Part shown: piece by piece, positions 1 through 10,089 of the stretch
Position numbering within the stretch: position 1 is the first letter of the stretch
How the letters are laid out: every line of letters starts with the position of its first letter
From: Prorocentrum cordatum
Lineage: Eukaryota; Sar; Dinophyceae; Prorocentrales; Prorocentraceae
Direction: 5' to 3'
Assembly (NCBI GenBank): GCA_963575745.1
Contig: CAUYUJ010000725.1
Span: 117,501-181,500, forward strand
DNA: 64,000 nt
The notes under the pieces: model-generated
Seen by the model: only the letters and a program-made list of their open reading frames with translations
What the model was told of the DNA's origin: nothing
Database searches by the model: none
Translations under genes and position numbers: made by a program

Positions 1-170
1 AGAACGGGCAGCGCCGCCCACCGCCCACCACCGCCTTCCCTGCTGGGCAGGGTCGGGGCACTAGCCAACTGGCTGCTTGCGCCATGGGCCTGGCCATCCT
101 GGATCCGCTCCGGTGCTCAGCGCTCGAGCCCCCCTCGGCACCTTGGATCCGTCACGCGATGCGAATCTGA

Positions 171-320
171 GGAGGAGGAGGAGGAGGAGGAGGAGGGGGT
201 AAGGAGGAGGAAGAGGAGGTGAGGAGTAGGATTGGGAGGAGGAGGAGGAGGAGGAGGAGGAGGAGGAGGAGAAGGTGGAAAAGGAGGAGGAGGTGGAGGT
301 ATAGGAGGAAGACGAGGATA
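171..320 (+). repeat. GGA-rich polypurine microsatellite
   Basis: An almost pure run of GGA/GAG trinucleotides with scattered single-base interruptions. Open frames across it give only poly-Arg or poly-Ser/poly-Leu translations and are not genes. The first 170 bases contain nothing I recognise. Confidence 0.9.
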
Positions 321-574
321 GAGGGCAGGAACTCCGCATCACGTGACGGAATCCCTCTGCCTACCCCCCACCCCCGACCGTCCTTGGCTTGCCCTTCCCT
401 TGCCCTGGCGGCGGCGCGGCGGCGGCTCCTCCCTCTGGGCAGCGGCCCTCTGTGCGTCTCGCCGTTTGATCAGGGACCGGCCCCCTTTTTGGCCAGGGTG
501 GTAGCTCGAGTAGGCAGGGCTAGAAATGGATTGTTCCCGTCGAAGAAGGGAGAACGGCATAGGCACATTGTCGG

Positions 575-915
575 CGCGAATCTTCTGGATCGGCGTTGGA
601 GCCCCCGGTCCGCGCCTCTGGGGCCGCCACCGGCGCGCTCCGCGAGCCAGTGAGGGGGGGGGGGGCAGCGTGGATCTAGGAAATCCGCGCGGACCTGCAA
701 CAGTTGATGGTTGTGCAGTTTTTCGTTTCTCCATATCTGTTGCACCACATTTTCCTGGGGGGGGAGGCGAGGGGGGAGACGCAGCTGTAGGGCAACGAGA
801 TTTGTATACCATATCCACTGCCCCCTGCCTGGCCCATCCTGTGCCCAGGGGCGGTGTATTTGCTTCCCTGGCCAAGCCAGAAAGGCATATACACCGCTCC
901 TGGGCTCAGGATGAT
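575..915 (+). repeat. Dispersed repeat family E, copy 1
   Basis: This segment resembles 18918-19290 in order and content. Both have a TTCTTGGATC-like start, a CTGGCGCGCTCCGCG-type core followed by a G run, and an end where a GGCATAT...ACACCGCTC motif follows CCAG. The end of this copy (about 850-902) is also an imperfect palindrome with GGTGTAT and ATACACC arms. It has no credible coding content. It is probably an old non-autonomous element or a segmental duplicate; exact borders cannot be set by eye. Confidence 0.5.
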
Positions 916-1535
916 GGGCCAACCCTTGGGTAGTGGATGTGTGTGGATCCCGCCGCCCTAGGCTGGAGGTGGAGGTGGCTGATGTGTAGTTTGTGGTGGG
1001 TGCTCGAGTGGCCCTGCGGGTAAACGGTCGGGCGGGGGGGGGGGCAGGTGGCCAGGTAAAGAGTGTCAGGTTAAGCCAGGCGGCGGTGATTGGCGGCGGA
1101 AGCCCAGGCGTTCGACAATTGATAGTAGTGGTGTCGGTCGCTAGGCGCCCTCCACAGAGTGTGCATGTGCGCTCGGCGCCAGAGACGTTCCCAGGGCTGT
1201 GATACAGTATGCACGTCTCCTGTCAGTAGGCGCCCCATGTGAGTTTCTTGTGCCCATGTTGTCCTGGAGGCCCATGGAAGCTTTGGCGCACCTCAGGAAG
1301 CTCAAATCTCGACTAAGAAGGTGCCCAAATATTTGGCATCTTAAGACTTCTTATCGCATGTGCCCACTGTGCAGCGTGGAGGAGCTGGGAGGCCAGGGGA
1401 GTCAGCGGCATTGGTTTGGTATCCGGCTTGCCAGGATTTGGGCTGGCAAGTCGTCTTGCAGTCTCGGGAGGAGGAGCAGCAACAGCCGCGTGAACGGCAA
1501 CAGCAGTTGCTACTCCAAGAGGAGCAGGAGCGGAA
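916..1535. other. Spacer, nothing recognised
   Basis: GC-rich single-copy-looking sequence with short G runs. Open frames are short and have no natural-looking composition, and I see no RNA gene or domain. Confidence 0.5.
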
Positions 1536-1538
1536 TAG

Positions 1539-1880
1539 GAGCAGCAGCAGCAGCAGCAGCAGCAAAATCGTCAGGCATGGCAGCCAAAGCTGCGGCAGCG
1601 GCCGCCAGGGCATGAGCAGGAGCAGGAGGACGACGAGGAGGAGGAGGAGGAGGAGGAGGAGGAGGAGGAGGAAGAAGGATCATGAGGAGAGGAGGAGGAG
1701 GAAGGAAGAGAAGGAGAAAGAAGGAGGAAGGAATGAAGGAAGGAAGGAAGAAAGGATGAGGATGATGAGGAGGAGGAGGAGGAGAAAGAGGAGGAGAAAG
1801 AGGAGGAGTAGGAGGAGGAGGAGGAGGAGAAGGTGCAGGAGGAGGAGCAGGTGGCGGGAGAGGAGGAGGAGGAGTGTCTT
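1539..1880 (+). repeat. CAG tract followed by GGA polypurine tract
   Basis: A perfect (CAG)n run at about 1540-1564 is followed from about 1616 by some 260 bases of GGA/GAA/GAG repeats with GGAAGGAA patches. The 154-aa Pro-rich minus-strand frame and the Arg-rich plus frame here are by-products of the repeat. Confidence 0.9.
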
Positions 1881-2624
1881 GAAGAAGGTGGGCTGTGCGA
1901 GCGCTTCTAGTCGCGGTCGCGACCGCTAAAGGCGGGCGCGCAGCGAGGACCATGTGCCAAGTGAGCACTTGCACAACTACAGTGGCCTCTGCCCCCCTCC
2001 CGTCCCCAGCGCCTGCGCCGCCTCAGCCCGCCTGCCCTCCATTCTATGGTCGGGAGCTTTGGCTCAGCGTGTCGCTCCGCCGGTTCTGGCCCACCATGCT
2101 GCGGCGCGACATGCCATCCGCGCCCCAGTCCCCGAGCGGCAGCGCCCCGAGCCGTTCCCAGCCCCCCGCCCCGCGGAGCGGAGCGACACGCCATCCACCT
2201 GCAAGGCATGAAGTGTCGCCAGGGCGGCCGCCGCGACACGCTGACCGTGGGCTCATCCCTTCCCCCTTCCTCGGGAGCGCTCCCGGAACGACGAGCTGTG
2301 GTCTGCTATGTTCTGCTGCATGCAGCTTCAGAAGCCAGGTAATCATACAGAGCTAATGCAGCATGGAATTCGCGATGCGCAGGTTAGGCATTTGTAATCC
2401 AGCATGCTGCAGTATCGTGGATACATGTTTCCACGTTCCCGCCGGAGGCACGCCTCTCGCACGCCCCGTGCATGCTTGCTTTCAGTTTTAGGGCAATCGA
2501 CACGCGACACGCGACAAGCGGTAGCGGGGCGCTCCTTCAGTAGGTAACTACGCACATCAGCTGAGAAGTCGGGTTGCCAGCAGGTGCCCACAGTGATTTC
2601 TGATCCCCCGATGGCCCCAGGGAC
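1881..2624. other. Spacer, nothing recognised
   Basis: GC-rich sequence with overlapping open frames on both strands, which is expected at this base composition. No domain, splice pattern or repeat relation to the rest of the window was found. Confidence 0.45.
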
Positions 2625-2845
2625 AGGGTTCGTTTAGATTTTTCTGATTCGACTTGGTTCGATTTCGATGGCTTCCGATTCCGATTCGATTTGACTTGGC
2701 ATTCCGATTCGGGCTCCGATTTCTCAACGAAGGTCTACTAGCCTGCCGATTTCTGCCGATTCGACTTCTCCCGATTCGGCTGCCGATTTCCGCCGATCCG
2801 ATTCATTTCGATCGCCGATCCGACTTATAGATTCGATTTTGGGCT
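2625..2845 (+). repeat. Degenerate TTCGATTCCGATT satellite-like repeat
   Basis: The GATT/CGATT motif recurs every 5 to 12 bases over about 220 bases (GATTCGACTT, CCGATTCCGATTCGATTT, TGCCGATTT). It is an irregular pentamer-derived tandem array with no coding content. Similar pentamer-based arrays (GGTTC) flank the LINE near 34.7 and 40.9 kb. Confidence 0.7.
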
Positions 2846-3289
2846 CTCCTGCAGGGGCCCACGGAAGCCCTGGGTCAACTCAGAAGCTCACCTCTTGACT
2901 CGGAAGCCGGGCCAGGGCTGCTATTTCCGTGGCTGCTATAATCGACCTCCGGGAAGTTGTCTTCGTCCTTCCGGGAAGAAGCCCGTTAACTGTTTCGCGT
3001 GCCGCGCCTCATTCCGGGAAGTTGTTTTTTCCTTCCGGGAGGGCCGTTTTAGCAGCCACGGTTTTAGCAGCCTTCGCCCAGCTTCCTATTGACGGAGAGT
3101 GTGCCCCAAGATGTCTCCCAGCAGGATTCAGGAGCACCCCGCAGTTGTGGAAGGAAAGGGAGGGGGCGGGCGCGGGGTGGGTCGTGGGTGGGTCGCGGGT
3201 GGGCCTCGGGGTGGCCGGTGTGGATCGTGGGCTGGCCGCGCGGGGGTCGCGGGCGAGGGCGACGACATGTAACAAGCAATAGAAGCAAA
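2846..3289. other. Spacer with short internal repeats
   Basis: Contains two copies of a CCGGGAAGTTGT...CCTTCCGGGA motif (about 2948-2983 and 3013-3043) and a GGGTGGGTCG-rich stretch near 3175-3215. No gene recognised. Confidence 0.5.
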
Positions 3290-3612
3290 AACAAGTGCAA
3301 CACCACCACCACCAGCAGCAGCACCAACAGCACCACCACAACACTTACACCAACAACAACACCAGCAGCAACATCAACCACAAACACACAGACAGCAACG
3401 ACAATACCAACAACAACAGCAACAACAACAACAGCACCAGCAACACCAGCAGCAACAGCAACACCAACGACACCAACGACAACGACAACAGCAACAACAA
3501 CAATACCACCAACGACAACAACAACAGCAGCAGCAGCAACAATAGTACCAACAACAATGACAACCACATCAACAGCCATCAACACCTACCAACAACCAAC
3601 AACAATGACAAC
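3290..3612 (+). repeat. CAA/CAC/AAC trinucleotide microsatellite
   Basis: About 320 bases made almost only of A and C in AAC, CAC and CAG steps. It creates open frames of poly-Thr/Asn, poly-His/Gln and poly-Val/Leu in all six frames. None has a non-repetitive extension that would support a protein. Confidence 0.9.
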
Positions 3613-3889
3613 CACAATATGTCAGGCCAGCCGCTCTTGTACATCCGCGTGCCATGAAACATGTAGATTCCAAAACCTCGATACCCGCCCCCTTTCGTCT
3701 TTGATCTTGCCCGCTTGAGGATACGTAGGTCTTCCTTACCTACAACGTGTATTTCGTACAGCCCCTAAGACAGGGCAGGCGGGTTGCTGAAGCGTGCGTC
3801 CTGCAACAGCGGTAGCGCGATTCCCCGGTAAATCGCAGAAAGGCCAAAGCGATTGAATGATTCTTGAGAGTCGAAGGCGCGGCATTTCA

Positions 3890-3906
3890 ATATATCTCTC
3901 TCTCTC

Positions 3907-3938
<32 letters not shown>

Positions 3939-3940
3939 GC
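3890..3940 (+). repeat. (CT)n microsatellite
   Basis: A TCTCTC run with two small interruptions lies immediately upstream of the 300-bp tandem repeat block. Confidence 0.9.
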
Positions 3941-3959
3941 CGGCGGAAGGGGGTCGGGG

Positions 3960-5175
3960 CCGCCAGGCCGGTATTTGCGCCCCCCATGACCGCCCCGTGG
4001 TTCCGGGAGCGCTCCTGTCTTGGCCAAGAGGCGGCCAAGACGTGCCCAGGGAAGCGCAAGTGGCCCCCAAACCGGTCCCAGACGGCCCCGGGGCGCTCAA
4101 AGATCGCCCCTGGACGCTTAAGATGGTTTCCGTTGAGTCCACGAAGCCGCTGCAACGCCCCAAGTTGCTTTCCAAGAAAGCCCCAAGCGGCCAAAATCAT
4201 TGATTTTGCATAGGAAAACGTGCATTTTTAGTATCTACGACTTGTCGGTCTTCATGGCGTGCAAGAGGGTACAAGAGGCCCCCACGACGGCCCCAAGATG
4301 GCCCAAGAGGCTCCCAGCACGGCTTAAGAGGAGCCCAAGACAGCCCCAGAGGCGGCCAAGGCGTGCTCAAGAGGCGGCCAAAACGTGTCCACGGAGCCCC
4401 AAGAGGCTCCCAAATCGGTCCAAGACGGCCCCAGGGCTTTCAAATATCGCCCGTGGACACCCAAGTTGGTTCCCATAGAGCCCAAGAGGCCGCTACGACG
4501 CCCCAGGAAGCTTTCCAAGGGAGCCCCAAGCGGCCAAAATCATCGATTCTGCAAAGGAAAACGTACACTTTTAGAATATACGACTTTTCGGTCCTCACGG
4601 CGTGCACGATGGTACAAGACGCCCCAAAGACGGCCCCAAGAGGCCACCAACGCGGCCCACGACAGCCCGAGGGGCGGCCAATGCGTGGCCAAAGGGCCCC
4701 ATGAGGCTCCCAAAACGTTCCATTGCGGCCCCAGAGCGCTCAAAGCTAGCCCTTGGACGCCCAAGACGGTCCTCCCAAGGGACCGCGAAGACGCCCCGAG
4801 AGGCCCCCAAGAGGCTTTCCAAGAGGGCCCCAAGAGGCCAGAATCATTGATTTAGCATAGGGAACTGTATACTCTTAGCATCTACGACTTGTCGGTCTTC
4901 ACAGCGGTGACGACGGTACAAGGGGCCCCCAAGAGAGTCCCAAATCGGCCCAAGAGGCTCCGAAGACGTCCCGAGAGGGGGGCAAAACACCTCGAGAGGT
5001 CCCCAATACGACTTAGGAGAGCCCCAAGACGGCTCCAAGAGGAGCCCAAGAGGGGGAGCCCGAACCGAATATCCGACCTTAACCGCCCCAAGAAGGTCCA
5101 AGGAGGCCCCTGGAGGCCCCTAAGAGGCTCCAAGAGGCCCCTTACATATCCACCCAATAGGCCAAACCCAGCGGG
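3960..5175 (+). repeat. Tandem 300-345-bp repeat array (GCCCCAAGA-rich units)
   Basis: The anchor CCAAAATCAT (or CCAGAATCAT) followed by a conserved TTTTAG.AT.TACGACTT.TCGGTC block recurs at 4191, 4534 and 4838, giving periods of 343 and 304 bases. A partial unit lies upstream from about 3960. Between anchors each unit is filled with short GCCCCAAGACGGCCC / AAGAGGCTCC steps. All long frames across it encode Gly-Pro-Lys-Arg-Ala repeats and change frame from unit to unit, so they are not credible proteins. Related blocks lie at about 6600-7085, 7740-8030 and 10090-10720, and inverted at 12850-13345. Confidence 0.85.
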
Positions 5176-5254
5176 GGCTTATGGAGGTGAAGATTCTGAC
5201 ACGCCAAGAGATCCACAAGGGGTCGTCGGAGCCGGAAGCACATCCAAAATCCGG

Positions 5255-5815
5255 GATCCTCCTCCTCCCTCCCTCCGTCCCCTCCCTCCTCTTCCCCCCC
5301 CACTCCCCCTCCCTCCTCCTCCTCCATTCCCCCTTTCTCTCTCCCCTTCCTCCCTTCCCCCCCTCCCGTTCCACCTCCCTCCCTCTTTCCCTCCCCTCCC
5401 TCCCGCCCCTCCCCCCCTTCCCATTCCCCCCCCTTCCGCGAGCCCCGCTGCCCTGCGCCGAAGTTGCAAGAACGGACCGCGGCAGTGCAAAGACGACCTT
5501 GGCGGGCGGTAGGCCGTCTTCTTGGGATCCTGGGTATCGGCCCCGGGGGGGCCGTTTGCTTCCAGTGCGGCGGGGCCCGTCGGAGTCCGATCCAGGACGA
5601 GAAACGGCTCCCCATCGGACGTCGGGGGGGGGCGTCTGCCCCCCCCCCCCCCCCCCCTCCTCGAGGGCGGGGAGGAAAGGGTTAAGGAGGAGGGAGGGAG
5701 GGGGAGGAGGGCGAGGAGGGAGGGGGTGGGGGGGGAGGAAAAGGAAGAGGAGGGGGAGGAGAAGGAGGAAGAGGAGGAGGAGGAGGAGGAAAAGGATGAT
5801 GAGGAAAAGGAAGAG
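5255..5815. repeat. Polypyrimidine tract, poly-C run and polypurine tract
   Basis: A CCTCCCTCC tract occupies about 5258-5445. Unique-looking GC-rich sequence follows, then a run of about 18 C at 5640-5657, then GGAGG/GAGGAA purines to 5815. The tract polarity switches from pyrimidine to purine across 200 bases. The 350-aa minus-strand frame spanning this region is a composition artefact. Confidence 0.85.
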
Positions 5816-6396
5816 AAGGAGGGTCGTCGCGGTCGACGCCCGCCCGCGCACGCTTGCCCCCGCTCCGCGGCGCGCGCCCGCTCCGAGAGAGGGGGGCCCA
5901 CGCGCGCTTGCCACCCGCCCATTCCCTCCTACGCCTGGTGGATGAAGCAATGTCGACGCCGCTGGATAACGCTCGTCGCCGCGGCTGCATCCGCGCAGAG
6001 ACGGCGACGACCTCGACGGCGACGGCGGTGGCGCCACCGTCGTCGTCGTCGCCGTCGCCCTTGCCGTCGTCAGCGCCGCCGCCTTCGTCGCCAGCATCGT
6101 CGCCGCCGTCGTCGTCGTCGCCCCCGCCGCCGTCGCGCTCGTCGTCGCAGGCGCCAGTCGAGGACCGATCAATCGAGGATCGAGATTCGACGAGGTCTTT
6201 TTGTTTTCGGCCCCCGGGGGTCTTTCTGCGCGGACTTTAGTCGATCAGAGAGCAGCGCGAGCGCCAAGGACGCTAAGCAGCGCGAGCGCTCAGGGCGAGC
6301 CCTGTTACGTTCGTTCGCGTCCCCAGCCGACTTTTTTTCGGGCGCGTTTCGACGGAGTTCGATTCGATGTGTCTTTGACTTCGGCGAGAACCAAAG
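5816..6396. other. Spacer with CGT/CGC-rich patch
   Basis: About 6010-6150 is rich in GTCGTCGTCGCC trinucleotides. The rest is GC-rich sequence without a recognisable gene. Confidence 0.5.
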
Positions 6397-6420
6397 CGCG
6401 CGCGAAGCGCGCGCGACGGT

Positions 6421-6473
<53 letters not shown>
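6397..6473 (+). repeat. GC hairpin joined to (TA)n microsatellite
   Basis: A GCGCGCGAAGCGCGCGC hairpin is followed by GACGGTT and then about 49 bases of alternating TA. The same order of parts (GCGCGCGAAACGCGCGC, GATGGTT, TATATATA) occurs at 11309-11345. The join of a terminal hairpin to a simple-repeat tail resembles the 3' end of a retroposon, but no body of such an element could be aligned between the two sites. Confidence 0.6.
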
Positions 6474-6474
<1 letters not shown>

Positions 6475-6599
6475 GAAGTAGGCGGGGGGTTAGGGCCCGG
6501 CCGGCGCCGCCGTCCTCCGCGGGCGCCCCCCGAGACCTTTGCGGGGTCGCAGACCCCCCGGGATTGCCTGGGGCCGCTTCCAAATTGCCCTCGACAGGC

Positions 6600-7050
6600 C
6601 GCGCGGGCCGCGCAGACGGTCAAGAAAGCCCCGAGAGGCCCCGAAGACGGCCCAGGAGGCCCCAAGACAGCCCAAGACGGTTTGAAGATGGCCGGCGAGG
6701 GCCCCAAACGGGTTTTTAAAAGGCGCAAATCGGCTCATTCCCATTGCGAACGCACATTTGCAGCGCACGCGCTTGTTTCGTGTTCGCAGCGCCCCAAACG
6801 CCCCCGAGGGGCCCCGACGCAGCCCGAGAAAGATCCGAGAGGGCCCAGGGCGGCCCGAAAGGGTCGCCCTGCGGGGCTCACGGACCCCCCCGAAACGGCC
6901 CAAGCGGCCCCGAAGCCAGCCCAGGAGGCCCCCAAAATGGTTTCAGGAAGGCCCAAGAGGGCCCCGTTCGAAATCATGTTCCCGGAAGCCGTTCCGGGTA
7001 CATGATTTCCAGGTTCCCAGGGCGCCCGTGAGGCTCGCAAGACAGCCGCA
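6600..7050 (+). repeat. GCCCCAAGA-family repeat with stem-loop
   Basis: GCCCC-AAGACGGCCC steps like those of the 3960-5175 array lead into a strong stem-loop at 6971-7009: arms of about 16 bases (ATCATGTTCCCGGA and its near complement) around a short loop. Similar stem-loops lie at 7904-7943, 8411-8451 and 10658-10698. Frames across the block give only Gly/Pro/Lys-rich repeats. Confidence 0.7.
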
Positions 7051-7140
7051 AAAAGGGCCCCAAGAGGATATTCAAAAAAAACCCGGAGGACCAACGTGAT
7101 GCGCGCGACATGTCGTTGGATTTTTCCGCGAGGAGGAGGA

Positions 7141-7171
<31 letters not shown>

Positions 7172-7510
7172 GAGGAGGGAGGAGGAGGAGGAGGAGGAGG
7201 GAGGAGGAGGAGGAGGAGGAGGAAGGACAGGGAAGAGGAAAGAGGAGAGGGGGGGAGGAAGAGGAGGAGGGGGGGAGGAGGAGGAGTGTGGGGGAGGGCT
7301 CGATCGATGGCGGTCGACGATCGGCGACGGTGATCGGCGACAGTGACTGACGATGACGACGACGGTCGTCAACGGCGACGACCGACGACGACCATCGACG
7401 ACGATGACAGCAGCTGACGCCGCCGATCGGCAAACGAAGACGACGGCCACGGCCACGGCAGCGACGCTTTCCGCGTGCACCGAGCCAATTTGGGTTCAGG
7501 TCGGCTCCTG
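7051..7510 (+). repeat. Composite repeat block, copy 1
   Basis: Order of parts: GGGCCCCAAGAGGATATTCA, a GCGACATGTCGTTGGATTTT motif, a long GGA tract, a CGATCGGCGACGGTGA-type segment, (ACG)n-like bases, then GACGCCGCCGATCGGCAAAC leading into a CGGCCACGGCCACGG and GCACCGAGCCA end. The same order recurs at 7976-8395 and, from the GGA tract onward, at 9215-9510. The unit is therefore a repeated composite, not a gene. Confidence 0.75.
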
Positions 7511-7539
7511 GTGGAAGGTTTCTCCAAAGGACTCTGGCG

Positions 7540-7738
7540 ACCCGTCCTCCTCCTCCTCCTCCTCCTCCTCCTCCTCCTTCCCTCCCCCTCCCTCCCTCCC
7601 TCCCTCCTCTATCCCCCTCCTCCTCACCCTCCTCCTCCTCCTCCCCCTCCCTCCCTCTTCGCCCTCCTCCTCCTCCTCCTCCTCCTCTTCCTCCTCCTCC
7701 TCCTCCTCCTCCTCCTCCTCCTCCTCCTCCCCCTCCTC
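7540..7738 (+). repeat. TCC polypyrimidine microsatellite
   Basis: About 200 bases of CCTCCTCC with CCCTCCCT interruptions, between composite repeat copies 1 and 2. Confidence 0.9.
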
Positions 7739-7739
7739 G

Positions 7740-7975
7740 CCCTCGGCCCCAAGACAGCCCGAAAGAAAACCAAGAGGGCCCCAGATGCCCCAGAAGGGTC
7801 GTCCTGCGAGGCTCACGGGACTCCCCAAGACGGCCCGACAGGCCCCAAAGCCAGCCCGGGAGGCCCCCGAGCAGGCCTCAGAGAGGCCCTAAGGGCGTCG
7901 TTCGAAATCACATTCCCGGAAACCTCTTCGGGAACTTGATTCCCGGGCTCCCAGGGCGCCGAAGAAGGCCCCAGG
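7740..7975 (+). repeat. GCCCCAAGA-family repeat with stem-loop, second block
   Basis: Repeats the layout of 6600-7050: short GCCCCAAGACGGCCC steps, then the stem-loop at 7904-7943, then CCCAGGGCGCC. Confidence 0.7.
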
Positions 7976-8217
7976 ACGGCCCCAAAAGGGCCCCAAGAGG
8001 ATATTCAAAAAGGCCCAGAGGGCCACAGTTTGTGATGTCCGCGACATGTTGTTGGATTTTTCCCGCGCGGAGGAGACGGGGAAGGCGAAGGACAACGGGG
8101 AGGCAAAGGAAGAGGAGAAGGAGGAGGAGGCGGGGAGGAGGAGTGGATGGGAGGAGGGGGGGAAAGAGGAGGCTTGAGGGCGATCGACGATCGGCGACGA
8201 CGACAGGCGACGGTGAT

Positions 8218-8259
<42 letters not shown>

Positions 8260-8395
8260 CCGACGACCGACGACGACGACGATCGACGACGATGACAACA
8301 GTCGACGCCGCCGCTCGACGATCGACGTTGACGACGACGGCCACGCCGATGGCGGCGACGGTGTCCGCGTGCGCAGAGCCACCCTGGGCTCAGTT
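7976..8395 (+). repeat. Composite repeat block, copy 2
   Basis: Matches copy 1 in order: GGATATTCAAAAAGGCCC, a GCGACATGTTGTTGGATTTT motif, a purine tract, a CGATCGACGATCGGCGACG segment, a perfect (ACG)n run at about 8219-8258, then the GACGCCGCCGCTCGACGATC end. The ACG run is longer here than in copy 1. Confidence 0.75.
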
Positions 8396-8407
8396 CTTTC
8401 CACGTCG

Positions 8408-8520
8408 TTCGAAATCCTGTCCCCAGAAACCTCTCCGGGAACATAATTTCCGGAGGAGGAGGAGGAGGAGGAGGAGGAGGAGGAGGAGGAGGAGGAGGAG
8501 GAGGAGGAGGAGGGGAGGAA
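8408..8520 (+). repeat. Third stem-loop and (GGA)n tract
   Basis: The CCCAGAAACC...CCGGGAACATAATTTCC stem-loop at 8411-8451 runs directly into about 65 bases of GGA. This is the third copy of the stem-loop found at 6971 and 7904. Confidence 0.7.
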
Positions 8521-8578
8521 GACAAGCTAGGTGCGCTCGCGTCATATCTGACGTCCTACCCCTCCCTCCCATCCCTTA
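8521..8578 (+). repeat. Dispersed repeat family F, copy 1
   Basis: A CTAGGTGCGCTCGCG motif followed by a variable TGAC segment and CCCCTCCCTCCCAT. Two further copies lie at 14590-14648 and 21499-21556, each also sitting directly after a purine microsatellite. Confidence 0.65.
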
Positions 8579-8689
8579 CCATGGCGCTGATTTTCTCTAT
8601 CCGCGGACGCGTGTCGTAGCGAAACTGTGGCTCCGCGCGCGCGTACGTAGTGGGTGGTGGTGCACGTGCGTGCGTGCGTGCGTGTGTGC

Positions 8690-8726
8690 GTGGTTGTCGT
8701 GGTGGTGGTGGTGGTGGTGGTGGTGG

Positions 8727-8757
<31 letters not shown>

Positions 8758-8885
8758 GGTGCTGGTGCTGGTGCTGGTGGTGGTGGTGTTGGTATTGGTG
8801 CTGGTGCTGGTGGTGGTTGTGGTGGTGGTGGTGGTGGTGGTGGTGGTGGTGGTGGTGGTGGTGGTGGTGGTGGTGGTGGTGGTGC
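8690..8885 (+). repeat. (GGT)n / (TGG)n microsatellite
   Basis: About 190 bases of GGT with a few TGCTGG and TTGG substitutions. It produces poly-Val, poly-Gly, poly-Trp, poly-Thr and poly-Pro frames in all six phases, none of which is a gene. Confidence 0.95.
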
Positions 8886-9214
8886 GGCGCGGTGGTGGCG
8901 GGCGGATGGGCGCGCGAGAAAGAGGCCCGCGCTGGGGCGAGAACGCCATCCTGAACGACGGAGGCCAAACACCGATCCGAAAATGAGGCCCACGCTGCAG
9001 CGGGAGCACGATTCGGAACGATTCGGGAGCAGAAATGAGGCCGGCGCCTCAACGAGAGCAGCACTTTGGGAAAAAATGACGCCGGCGCCTCAGCGAGAGT
9101 CGTTTCCCGGGATTTCCCGGGAATCCTGTGTGTAAAAAAACAGTACGCGGAGGGTGCGCGGCCATCACCCGGACGCCATCAGGGGAAGAGGGAGAGCATT
9201 TTCATATTGAGTAA
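8886..9214. other. Spacer, nothing recognised
   Basis: GC-rich sequence with repeated CCGGCGCCTCA.CGAGAG motifs (about 9039-9100) and no coding evidence. Confidence 0.45.
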
Positions 9215-9510
9215 TTGTGGAGGCAGAAGGGGAGGAGGAGGAGGAGGAGGAGGAGGAGGAGGGAGGAGGCAGGAGGAGTGGGGGGGGGGGTTCGATGGCG
9301 ATTGACGATCGGCGACGGTGATCGGCGACGGTGACTGACGATGGCGACGACGGTCGTCGACGGCGACGACCGACGACGACCACGACGACGATCGACGACG
9401 ATGGCAGCAGTTGACGCCGCCGATCGGCAAACGAAGACGACGGCCACGGCCACGGCGGCGACGCTGTTCGCGTGCACCGAGCCAGTTTGGGTTCAGGCCG
9501 GCTCCAGGTG
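9215..9510 (+). repeat. Composite repeat block, copy 3
   Basis: A GGA tract, then the CGATTGACGATCGGCGACGG segment, then GACGCCGCCGATCGGCAAAC and the CGGCCACGGCCACGG / GCACCGAGCCA end. The last 100 bases are nearly identical to those of copy 1, showing fairly recent duplication. Confidence 0.75.
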
Positions 9511-9539
9511 GAGGGTTTGTTATTTATCCGAAGGGTTTC

Positions 9540-10003
9540 GGCCTCCTCCCCCTCCTCCTCCTCCCTCCTCCTCCTTTTCTCCTCCCTCCTCCCCGCCTCC
9601 TCCCTCCTCCCTCCTCCCTCCTCCTCACCCTCCTCCTCCTCCTCCTCCTCCTCCTCCTCCCCCTCCTCCGTTAGTATACAAATACATGTACACATACATC
9701 TAGATATGTGTGTGCGTATGCATGCATTTATAGATGTATGTGTGCATGTATGTATGTGTACACGTATGTATGTATGCATGCCTGAATGTGTGTATGTATG
9801 CATGTATGGATGGATGGATCGGTGGATTGATGGATGGTTGCGTGTGTATATGTGTGACTACATGTATACACATATGTATGTGCATAAATATACATATCGC
9901 TATATATATACACGTACACAGGTGTAAATGTACATATTTATAGGTATACCTAAACGTCTATATGTATGTATACCTATATACCTATATATCGTCTATATGT
10001 ATA

Positions 10004-10041
<38 letters not shown>

Positions 10042-10046
10042 TTGGC
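9540..10046 (+). repeat. TCC tract followed by TATG/TGTA tetranucleotide and TA microsatellites
   Basis: About 130 bases of CCTCCTCC are followed from 9670 by AT-rich TGTATGTA, ATGGATGG and ATACATAT steps, ending in a (TA)n run at about 10003-10032. The translations (Cys/Met/Tyr-rich) are artefacts. Confidence 0.85.
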
Positions 10047-10089
10047 CAAGGGGGGGCGGCGGGACAGTGCCTGCACCTACCCTCCACGG

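Noticed and set aside
5120-6172. 350-aa minus-strand frame
   Set aside because: It crosses polypurine, poly-C and polypyrimidine tracts and has Gly/Arg and Pro/Leu/Phe blocks only; open because stops are rare in such tracts.
8690-8990. Long poly-Val, poly-Gly, poly-Thr and poly-Pro open frames on both strands
   Set aside because: They are six-phase translations of one GGT microsatellite; no non-repetitive coding part is attached.
9670-10046. Coding frames in the TGTATGTA region
   Set aside because: Cys/Met/Tyr/His-rich translations of a tetranucleotide repeat, with mirror-image frames on the other strand.
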